DNA of 8,587 nucleotides. It comes from Chthoniobacterales bacterium (lineage in GTDB: Bacteria > Verrucomicrobiota > Verrucomicrobiia > Chthoniobacterales > UBA10450). The translations under genes were made by a program, and so were the position numbers. Of this stretch, positions 1 to 5,491 are shown piece after piece. The DNA is taken from the NCBI GenBank assembly GCA_013694945.1, contig JACDBM010000159.1, positions 1 through 8,587 of the forward strand, written 5' to 3'. The notes beneath the pieces were generated by a model that had not been told where the DNA came from, did no database searches, and was given only the letters and a program-made list of their open reading frames with translations. Every line of letters starts with the position of its first letter. Positions within the stretch are counted from its first letter, which is position 1.

Positions 1-404
1 GCCGCAGCGATGTTCACTGCCAACGCAACGACGCCCAAACCTCCCATGAGATCTGCTGCTGGCGGAACAGCAGTCATCGCGCGCCAGATAGCCATCACGA
101 CGACGGCGAGACCAAGCGCGGCCAGAAACACGCCTTGCGCCAGGGCAATGCGAGCGCGCGTTCTCGCTGCCCAGGTAAGCGCGCACAAGCCCACCAGTGT
201 GATGGAGCCGTCGCCGATGAAATCAAGCGCGTCAGCTTTGAGTGCCTGACTTCTCGCCAGGAAGCCGCCGAGAATTTCGACAACGCCAAAGCCGAGATTG
301 AGAACTACAACGCTCCTCAAGGCGCGCCGGTAAGCGGGATCGTGCAGCGCCCGCTTCGGATTTGCATGGCAGCCGCATCCGTCGGCTTCCTGTGCGAGAC
401 TCAT
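1..404 (-). CDS. Cation diffusion facilitator (CDF) transporter, N-terminal part
   Basis: This gene starts at the ATG at 404-402 and runs off the left edge, so only 134 residues are visible. CDF proteins are inner-membrane antiporters that export divalent metals such as Zn, Co, Cd or Fe in exchange for protons. The visible part has a short cytoplasmic N-terminus with a Cys/His cluster (GCGCH, residues 10-14), a first hydrophobic helix (about 32-50), then SQALKADALDFIGDGS, which holds the Asp-x-x-x-Asp metal site typical of the second CDF helix, followed by two more hydrophobic stretches. A Shine-Dalgarno-like AGGAG lies 13 bases upstream and overlaps the TAG of the RND-pump remnant at 422-424, so the gene probably once followed the pump in an operon. 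No frameshift is visible in this part. The family is clear; the metal cannot be told. Confidence 0.85.
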   Translation of the reverse strand, partial: MSLAQEADGCGCHANPKRALHDPAYRRALRSVVVLNLGFGVVEILGGFLARSQALKADALDFIGDGSITLVGLCALTWAARTRARIALAQGVFLAALGLAVVVMAIWRAMTAVPPAADLMGGLGVVALAVNIAA

Positions 405-421
405 ACCGGGTTTGCGCTCTC

Positions 422-622
422 CTAGTCTTTCCGGTGAAACACGCGATAAAGCGCAGGCAGAACGAGCAGGCTCAAAAGTGTTGAACTGATGATGCCGCCG
501 ATTAACCACCGTGGCGAGCGGCTTCTGCACTTCCGCGCCGCGTCCCTGCGCAAGCGCCTTTGGCACAAGCCGAGCGCTGCGACTAACGCGGTCATAGACA
601 GGCCGAAGCCGAGTCAACGCGC
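422..622 (-). pseudogene. Remnant of a CzcA/CusA-type RND heavy-metal efflux pump, C-terminal end only
   Basis: Read on the minus strand, about 65 codons match the extreme C-terminus of heavy-metal RND pumps (normally about 1,030 residues). The pieces are LTRLRPV, MTALVAALG, a stretch ending in GAEVQKPLATVV, and GGIISSTLLSLLVLPALYR followed by VFHRKD and the stop at 424-422. They lie in different frames. Relative to the expected reading, about two bases are missing between LRPV and MTALV, one T is missing in the Phe codon after ALG, and one A is inserted after TVV. The rest of the pump is absent: upstream the sequence switches directly into a CDF-like fragment. An RND pump would export metal ions across the envelope with periplasmic and outer-membrane partners; this remnant cannot work. 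Pseudogene status is confident because more than 90% of the gene is missing, whatever the sequencing quality. Confidence 0.85.
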
Positions 623-862
623 CTGAAGCGCAACCGCGATGAGGAAATCAATGGAAGTGTCTTCGAGAAAATGGCGCGCAATCCATAATCCACCCGCACC
701 GGCGTAATGCCACGTGCCGCCACCATGATTTTTTGCCCTTCGACGCGTCGGCGAAAAGCGAGACAGACCCAATAGCGGAAGCGACGGCAAATCCACGCCG
801 AAGTAGCCCAGGTTCAGCGTCGCTAGGAGAATCACCGCATTGCGGAGCGTCGGCTGTGTCAC
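617..862 (-). pseudogene. Disrupted N-terminal fragment of a second CDF transporter
   Basis: The fragment begins at a possible GTG (862-860) with TQPTLRNAVILLATLNLGYF and GVD, a CDF-like first helix. It shifts frame by one missing base in the codon after GV (about 790), continues as FAVASAIGSVSLFADA in the next frame, and then enters about 73 bases (671-743) that match nothing I recognise. It returns to CDF sequence as FLEDTSIDFLIAVAL in the original frame. In intact relatives FAD and DFLEDTS are almost adjacent, so the middle looks like an insertion or rearrangement. CTTCGA occurs at both 661-666 and 738-743, near the edges of the odd segment. The CDF match stops near 620, where RND-pump sequence begins. 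It differs from the intact CDF at 1-404, so it is not a simple recent copy. It cannot encode a working transporter. Confidence 0.75.
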
Positions 863-1000
863 TGAATTCGCACTTACGAGAGTAAGAGATTAAAGGATTA
901 TGGCGAACGCATTGCGTGACCTCGCGATCAGGTTTGAGGGAGCCACGCAGCACCGTCGGCGATCGCAGGGGTCTACCCAATGCAGCCAAGCCAAATTTTC
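863..1000. other. Unassigned stretch inside the debris zone
   Basis: Nothing recognisable was found in these 138 bases. A minus-strand open frame continues from the queE-like fragment above it, but its residues match no family I know. A small perfect inverted repeat, CTTAC-GAGA-GTAAG, lies at 873-886. Together with the flanking fragments, the whole 405-1117 interval holds no intact gene. Confidence 0.5.
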
Positions 1001-1077
1001 GCGCCAAGTTCGGGCTCGTCTTAACGAAATCCAGCCAGGCGCGAAAGCCGGTCGGATCTTCCTGCTTCGTAATCGAG
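1001..1077 (-). pseudogene. Fragment of a second queE 3' end (diverged repeat of 3851-3927)
   Basis: By hand alignment this segment matches 3851-3927 without gaps, with about 62 of 77 bases identical and the same orientation. In the minus-strand queE frame it reads SITKQEDPTGFRAWLDFVKT followed by SPNLA, against SIAKQEDPASLRACLDFVRA and NPNWA in the intact gene. Most differences are third-position or conservative (Lys/Arg, Thr/Ala), so this looks like a piece of a separately evolved queE rather than a recent copying accident. No reading frame leads into it (an in-frame TGA lies at about 1080) and the proper QueE C-terminus does not follow. It is a non-functional fragment about 25 codons long. 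Confidence 0.75.
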
Positions 1078-1117
1078 TATCAGGAGGCTGGCAGTTTCTG
1101 CAAACAGGCTGCGCTTT

Positions 1118-3304
1118 CTAAAACGTGATGCGCGCGCCGATCAGCACGCTCCGCCCGGCGAGCGGCAGCGCATCCTTCAGGAAGGAGAGATGCTCGCGCG
1201 CCTCTTCATTGAGGAGGTTTGTGCCGCGGACGTAGACGTTCACAAATCCCGGACCGGCGCGGAAATTGTAACCGGCGCTCGCGTTCAGGAATGTGTAGCC
1301 CGGCGTCGAAGTCTCAAAATCCGCAGTGCGATTTTGCCTGCTCACGCGCTGCCCCTCGATCCGGGCCTCCCATTTCTCGCTCCGATAGTTCAGAGAGGCG
1401 CTGTAGCGGAATGGCGTAATGCGCGGGAGCGGTTCGCCGGTCGCCGTCTCTTCGGCCTGCACGTAATCGGCGCGCAGATCGAGGAACAGATCATTCGGAT
1501 TCTTCGACGGCTCTGTTGCTTCGCCCGTAATGCGGCTGCGCACGGATTTCGCGTCAGCCACGACTGCGCTGTCCGCTTCGCTGCGCAAGGTCAGCGGGAG
1601 AAGATGGAACTGCACTTGCGCTTCACCGCCGAAGAATTCGGCATTCTTGGCCGTGTAATCAAACACGCGCAGCCCATCTTCGAACTCAGCCGTTGGGGTA
1701 AAGGCAATGAAGTCGCTGAACTGATTGTAGAACCCGCTCACGCTTCCGGTTATCACGCCGGCCGTTTTGCGCAGCGACACGTCGATCCCGCGGCTTGTCT
1801 CCACCTCCAGGCCGGGCGAGCCGACGATGAACTGAAATGTGGCTTCATGCGGCCCGCGCGCGAACAGCTCTTCCGCGGTCGGCGCGCGCTGCGAGAAGGT
1901 GAGATTCGCCGCGAACGTATAATCTTTCCCTAGTTCATAGATCATGCCGCCGGCCGCGCTGATCGGCAGGAAGTCGCGGCTCTTCTGCCCGGAGGAGGTG
2001 AGCGACGTCAGCTCGGGGTCGTCCGAGTCGATCTCGACCGTGTCGTGTTCGACCCGCACGCCTGCCTGGAAACGAACCGCATTCAGCTTCACCTCTTCGA
2101 AGAGAAACGCGGCAAGCTGGAGCGTCTCCGTCGGTTGCAGAAACGCTTCCGGGCCGAGGATGGACAACTTTTTAAAAAGGGCCTGCCCGCCGAACGAACC
2201 TTGGAGCTTCCCGATCGGCTCGTGCACAATTTCCAGACGTGAGTCTATGCCGTTGGTCTTGAAGGTCGCGGCGACCTCGCCGCCGTCAATCTCCTGATGT
2301 TCATAATCGGTGTAAACGAGCTTCAAATTTGCGTTGTGAATCCCGCGCACCGGATCCACGATCGAGCTGCGCAGATTCGCCTGCCGCTTCGTTACGTCGA
2401 GGTGCACCGGCGATTGCTCCTCGCCGGGCGGCGCTTCGGGATCCGCCGGGATGCCGTAGATCGAGCGGAACTCACTCAATGACGCGCCGACGTAGCCTTT
2501 CTCCCACACATAAGATCCGCCCACGCCGAACTCCTTCGTGCGCACATACGTGTTCGGCGCTTTGCCTTTGGGGTTTTCGCCGAAGCCACGGCCGGCTGCC
2601 TCTTCCGGCGTGAGCTCGTCCCGGATGCGATCGCTCAAGGCGAAGCCGGGGATACCGCGGTCGTCGGTCCGGAAGATCGACGCGTCGCCATGCAGAACGA
2701 AGTGTTTCGCGGGCGCGAGCTGCAACGAGATCGCACCACTGCGTTCAAGATCGACGGAGCCGAAACGTCCGGCGATTTCACCGCTCAGGGTCGACGACGG
2801 CGCCTCTACTGGAATGCGCGTGTCGTTCACGTTCACCACGCCACCGATCGCGCCGGAACCGTAGAGAATCGTCGCCGGTCCCCGGACGACTTCGATGCTC
2901 GAGCTGAGCAAGGGGCTCACGCTCGGCGCGTGGTCAGGGCTGAGATTCGAAACATCGAAAACTTCCGTGCCGTTGTTGAGGACGCGGACGCGGTTGTCGG
3001 CGAGACCGCGAATTACCGGCCGGCTCGCGCCCGCTGTGAATCCGCTCGCCGCGACGCCAGGCTGATCGCGCAGTGTGTCGCCCAGCGTGGCGGCGGCATC
3101 GCGCTTCAAGTTCTCCTGATTGAGGATTGCGACCGGTTCGATGGTGTCGGTTTCGCTATGTTCGATTGCGCCAGCCGTGACGACGACGCGCTCGGTTTCC
3201 GAACTCCTCCCCGGAGCAGGACTTGCGGCAGATTCAGGCGCTTCTTGAGCGCTCGCGCCGGCGCTGATGGCCAGCGCGAGTGTGCTGAGGATAAGTTGTT
3301 TCAC
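1118..3304 (-). CDS. ZnuD-like TonB-dependent outer-membrane receptor
   Basis: This 728-residue protein is a complete TonB-dependent receptor that would import a metal ion or small metal complex across the outer membrane using TonB-ExbBD energy. It starts at a GTG (3304-3302) behind AGGAG at a 7-base spacing. Residues 1-19 are a signal peptide ending Ala-Ser-Ala, and ERVVVTAG (38-45) resembles a TonB box. The plug lies at about 55-165, with RPVIRGL, SPDHA (122-126) and VVRGPATILYGSGAIGGVVN. The barrel ends in Phe728. SPDHA, the SQRAPTAEELFARGPHEAT segment (471-489) and the YEHQEIDGGE segment (334-343) resemble the ZnuD zinc-receptor group, in which the plug Asp-His pair helps bind metal. The acidic loop near 285-300 lacks the His-rich insert of many ZnuD proteins, so zinc is likely but unproven. 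It lies downstream of the small His/Cys protein, separated by a hairpin. Confidence 0.9.
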   Translation of the reverse strand: MKQLILSTLALAISAGASAQEAPESAASPAPGRSSETERVVVTAGAIEHSETDTIEPVAILNQENLKRDAAATLGDTLRDQPGVAASGFTAGASRPVIRGLADNRVRVLNNGTEVFDVSNLSPDHAPSVSPLLSSSIEVVRGPATILYGSGAIGGVVNVNDTRIPVEAPSSTLSGEIAGRFGSVDLERSGAISLQLAPAKHFVLHGDASIFRTDDRGIPGFALSDRIRDELTPEEAAGRGFGENPKGKAPNTYVRTKEFGVGGSYVWEKGYVGASLSEFRSIYGIPADPEAPPGEEQSPVHLDVTKRQANLRSSIVDPVRGIHNANLKLVYTDYEHQEIDGGEVAATFKTNGIDSRLEIVHEPIGKLQGSFGGQALFKKLSILGPEAFLQPTETLQLAAFLFEEVKLNAVRFQAGVRVEHDTVEIDSDDPELTSLTSSGQKSRDFLPISAAGGMIYELGKDYTFAANLTFSQRAPTAEELFARGPHEATFQFIVGSPGLEVETSRGIDVSLRKTAGVITGSVSGFYNQFSDFIAFTPTAEFEDGLRVFDYTAKNAEFFGGEAQVQFHLLPLTLRSEADSAVVADAKSVRSRITGEATEPSKNPNDLFLDLRADYVQAEETATGEPLPRITPFRYSASLNYRSEKWEARIEGQRVSRQNRTADFETSTPGYTFLNASAGYNFRAGPGFVNVYVRGTNLLNEEAREHLSFLKDALPLAGRSVLIGARITF

Positions 3305-3397
3305 GGAATTCTCCTAAAGTTGAGGTGGAACCGCACCGACGGGGATGCGCGCCGCACGAGGGGCGCAGCGACGCAGTTGCGCACGCGAAACAACGAC

Positions 3398-3420
3398 GCG
3401 ACTGATCGGCGATCAGTCGC
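3398..3420 (-). terminator. Perfect intergenic hairpin (10-bp stem, 3-base loop)
   Basis: GCGACTGATC and GATCAGTCGC form a perfect 10-bp inverted repeat around a 3-base loop. It begins 21 bases after the stop of the small upstream gene and ends 94 bases before the receptor start. On the transcribed minus strand it is followed only by GTCGTTT, a weak U-tract. It could therefore be a leaky terminator or attenuator that lowers receptor expression relative to the first gene, or a stem that stabilises a processed mRNA end. A looser outer pairing, ACGACGC with GCGTCGT, flanks it. The symmetry is seen directly; the function is inferred. Confidence 0.55.
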
Positions 3421-3440
3421 TGAAAAGCGTCGTGACGCGC

Positions 3441-3743
3441 TTAGGAGAAAACGGGCGGGGCGTGCTCGAGCCGGGAAAACTCAAGCGCCGGAGCTGCATG
3501 AGAAAGGCGCTCGATCGCAACTGCCCGGAGGATTGGAGCGCGTCCCGGTGCGCAGAACAAGGGCGGGCAGGCGGAATGTTCTGCGTTGCCGGACGAGAGC
3601 AGGGTCGCTGCGCATTCGTGCGTCGTGCGGTCGATGCCCTTGTGCAGGAACTCGTGCAGCCTCGGCGCGCTGGAGAGGCCGAGGGCGAGGCCGACCGCGG
3701 CAAAGAGGAGCGCCGCGATGACGGGACGCAGTTTGCCGCTCAT
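3441..3743 (-). CDS. Small membrane-anchored His/Cys-rich protein upstream of the receptor
   Basis: The protein has 100 residues if started at the ATG at 3743-3741. An in-frame ATG 36 bases further up (3779) is less likely, because only the shorter form puts the hydrophobic helix (residues 8-24) at the extreme N-terminus and leaves the palindrome at 3757-3779 outside the gene. Neither start has a clear Shine-Dalgarno. After the helix come His30, His34 (LHEFLHKG), the motif HECAATLL with His42 and Cys44, then His56, Cys59 and Cys64, and a C-terminus ending APPVFS. I recall similar short proteins (single helix, LH-x-x-LH, HECA-like motif) beside TonB receptors in Verrucomicrobiota, vaguely like the DUF2946 group, but I cannot assign a function. 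A periplasmic metal-handling partner of the receptor is a reasonable inference from the clustered His and Cys residues and from its position. Confidence 0.7.
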   Translation of the reverse strand: MSGKLRPVIAALLFAAVGLALGLSSAPRLHEFLHKGIDRTTHECAATLLSSGNAEHSACPPLFCAPGRAPILRAVAIERLSHAAPALEFSRLEHAPPVFS

Positions 3744-3756
3744 TCGGCCGAGTGTA

Positions 3757-3779
3757 TTGCAGGCTGTCGCAGTCTGCAA
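3757..3779. promoter_or_regulatory. 23-bp palindrome, candidate operator of the small protein/receptor unit
   Basis: The plus strand carries TTGCAG at the left edge and CTGCAA at the right edge, with inner CTG and CAG triplets in matching positions. Nine pairs are symmetric around a 5-base centre that has no symmetry, with one mismatched pair on each side. It sits 14-36 bases upstream of the preferred start of the small His/Cys protein, where a repressor dimer would block transcription of that gene and perhaps of the receptor behind it. Spacing and symmetry suit a Fur/Zur-type or other dimeric metalloregulator, but it does not match a box I can name. No obvious -10/-35 pair was found beside it. 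Confidence 0.45.
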
Positions 3780-3812
3780 ATCGGAGTGCCGCTGTTCATC
3801 GTCCCTGCCACA

Positions 3813-4424
3813 TCACGCCACATTCCAATAGTGGTGGTCCTGGCGGGAGAGCGCCCAGTTCGGGTTGGCCCTAACGAAATCCAGACAAGCGCGCAGGCTG
3901 GCTGGATCTTCCTGTTTCGCGATCGAGAGCGGTTGGACGTAGCGATACATGAAATCTGTCTGGTCGTCTGGATGCGCGGAGCGGAAGTCTTCGATGGAGA
4001 AGCCATTCAATCCGGGCACCAGCTTCACTTCGTTGCCGTAGGTTTGCATCCACTTGGCCGGATCATGCGGCGAGATGGAGAGCCAATCGACCGGCGGAAT
4101 CACGCGACGATGTCCGCTGGAGGCCAGCGCAATGGCGAAACGCTTCGCGCGCAGTGCGCGAATGAGCGGCATGAGATCGTGGTCGGTCGGCTCGCCGCCG
4201 GTGATCCAGACCCAACGATCGCGCGCATTAGTCGGCGTGACCTCGTCCGCCCGCGCCGCGATCTCCTCGTCCGTGGCGAATTCGTTCTTCGCATAATCCG
4301 TGTCGCAATGGCCACATCCCACAGAACACCCCGCGAGCCGGACGAAACACATTTGGAAGCCGCGCAAATGCGCTTCGCCCTGAATGGTCCAGAAGATCGG
4401 ATTTCGAGTGAGCGGGTATCTCAT
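3813..4424 (-). CDS. queE: 7-carboxy-7-deazaguanine synthase (radical SAM, queuosine pathway)
   Basis: QueE converts 6-carboxy-tetrahydropterin to 7-carboxy-7-deazaguanine, the ring-forming step on the way to preQ0 and then queuosine in tRNA. The 203-residue protein is full length. It has the N-terminal TIQGE motif (13-17) and the atypical cluster motif Cys33-x3-Cys37-x2-Cys40 (CSVGCGHC) that binds the 4Fe-4S cluster. ITGGEPT (74-80) is the SAM-binding GGEP motif, and the C-terminal LSRQDH matches the usual LS-x-Q-x-H ending. The ATG at 4424-4422 has AGGAG five bases upstream, supplied by the end of a degenerate hexamer repeat. No queC, queD or queF is in view, so the gene is isolated from its pathway here. 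It sits between a broken barrel gene and a metal-uptake unit, and part of another queE copy lies at 1001-1077. Confidence 0.93.
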   Translation of the reverse strand: MRYPLTRNPIFWTIQGEAHLRGFQMCFVRLAGCSVGCGHCDTDYAKNEFATDEEIAARADEVTPTNARDRWVWITGGEPTDHDLMPLIRALRAKRFAIALASSGHRRVIPPVDWLSISPHDPAKWMQTYGNEVKLVPGLNGFSIEDFRSAHPDDQTDFMYRYVQPLSIAKQEDPASLRACLDFVRANPNWALSRQDHHYWNVA

Positions 4425-4429
4425 GCTTA

Positions 4430-4498
4430 CTCCTGCTCCTGCTCTTGATCCTGATCTGCTCGTTCACGATCACGATCATGATAAAGACCACGAGGAGG
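4430..4498 (-). repeat. Degenerate hexanucleotide tandem repeat in the queE leader
   Basis: Read on the minus strand, the leader of queE runs in steps of six: ATGATC, GTGATC, GTGAAC, GAGCAG, ATCAGG, ATCAAG, AGCAGG, AGCAGG, AGTAAG. Neighbouring units differ by one or a few bases. The last units contain two AGGAG cores, the nearer of which is the queE ribosome-binding site. The run fills most of the gap between the barrel pseudogene stop (4513) and the queE ATG. I recall similar purine-rich hexamer runs between genes in soil Verrucomicrobiota. The open frames that cross it on either strand are low complexity and are not called. Confidence 0.6.
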
Positions 4499-4512
4499 AA
4501 AATTCATTTAAC

Positions 4513-5391
4513 CTACCTCTCGCCGCGCGAACGGAAAAACGAATGCTCGAAAGACGCATAGATAAATACGCCGTAATCCGGTGCCGCCCGCGTCACGCCG
4601 ATCGGCACCGCCAGGCCGACGACGGTTTGCGCATCGTTTGGATGATTGAAGGCGTCGCGAAAACCAGGGGAGATCACGGCCGGCATATTACGCTCCGTTC
4701 CGCCACGCTCCGCCACTTCTTCATCCCAGTTGGCGAACGCTTCGAGCATCAGATTGAACGTTTTCTGACCGCGTAAATGGCGCTGCGCCAAGATTGTAGC
4801 TGAATAAGTCGTGCCCCTCGACATCCGGCAGAAACGTTGCGCCCGCGTTCGCGTGTAAGGTCCAGCGATCGCTAACGATCTTGCTCAGCGGGAGATTCAC
4901 CTGATAACCGACGGTGTCGTTACCCAGGTCTTGTGCCGCATCGCCCGTGGGCAGGATTAAAGAAAAACGGGGCGCAAACGCGGGCAATGTCTCGGATTCC
5001 ATCAGGGCTTGATAGCGGTAGTTCAGGCTGATGTCTTCGATCCCATCGCGCGAGTGCCCGTCGGAATCCACAAAGCTGTAAGGCACGGTGTAGGAGAGTT
5101 GGTGGCTTTGCGAAAAAGCCGGCCACTCCTGCGTGAACACGAAGGACCATTCGCGCTCGTCCGGACCGCGTGCCGGTTCACGGTGTGGATCACATTCAGA
5201 ATGTGCTGCACCACGCCTGCCTCCTGATTATACGCTTCTTCAATGAAGAACGAATTGTCCTGAATGTTCTCAGCCGTGCGCTTGGGTTCTTCTTCGGTTG
5301 CAGGGAGCGAATCCACCGGCGCCGGAGCAGCGATCGCCGGAGCGACGCTGAGGCAGAAGAATGCGGCGAACCACAACAACGCAAGTCTCAC
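4513..5391 (-). pseudogene. Outer-membrane beta-barrel 'transporter' protein, frameshifted
   Basis: Three consecutive reading frames together give one protein of about 290 residues. A GTG at 5391-5389 starts a signal peptide (LALLWFAAFFCLSVAPAIAA), followed by AYNQEAGVVQHILNVIHTVN. After a shift near 5166 it reads WSFVFTQEWPAFSQSHQLSY and LILPTGDAAQDLGNDTVGYQ to GHDLFSYNLGA. After shifts near 4785 and 4762 it reads FNLMLEAFANWDEEV, ISPGFRDAF and PDYGVFIYASFEHSFFRS to the stop at 4515-4513. Each break is explained by one missing base: a G in a G-run, an A near GCAGC, and an A in an A-run. The alternating strands and the LPTGD motif resemble barrels annotated 'transporter' (MetA/Phenol_MetA_deg-like); their substrates are unknown. 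Either the gene is dead or these are indel-type sequencing errors at short homopolymers. Two of the three lie at runs, so error cannot be excluded. Confidence 0.75.
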
Positions 5392-5491
5392 GAAGGCCGA
5401 TCCTATCTCGCGCCGCGCGCGGTGCGAGTTGTTTCCTGCGCGATGACCAACCCAAACCCCAACAGGTGGGCTTCGACAAAGGAATGACAAC
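5392..5491. promoter_or_regulatory. Divergent intergenic region between the leftward and rightward gene blocks
   Basis: This 100-base gap must hold the promoters of the leftward barrel gene (GTG at 5391) and the rightward hydrolase (ATG at 5492). AAAGGA eight bases before 5492 serves the hydrolase, and AGGA nine bases before the GTG serves the barrel gene. I could not pick convincing -35/-10 boxes or an operator in it. Confidence 0.4.

Noticed and set aside
1190..1933. Long plus-strand open frame of 247 codons opposite the TonB receptor
   Set aside because: It is antisense to a clearly coding receptor gene, has Arg/Ala-rich sequence typical of a GC-rich shadow frame and shows no known motif.
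2690..3721. Plus-strand open frame of 343 codons
   Set aside because: It crosses the receptor, the intergenic hairpin and the small protein gene in antisense, and the product is Arg-rich low-information sequence.
3345..4448. Plus-strand open frame of 367 codons covering queE in antisense
   Set aside because: queE on the minus strand has all its catalytic motifs; this frame is its shadow.
4425..4512. preQ1 riboswitch upstream of queE
   Set aside because: I looked for a preQ1-type pseudoknot motif and saw only the hexamer repeat.
4384..4776. Plus-strand frame encoding a His-Asp-rich stretch (HDHDHDKDH)
   Set aside because: The metal-binding look comes from translating the hexamer repeat; the rest of the frame is antisense to the barrel pseudogene.
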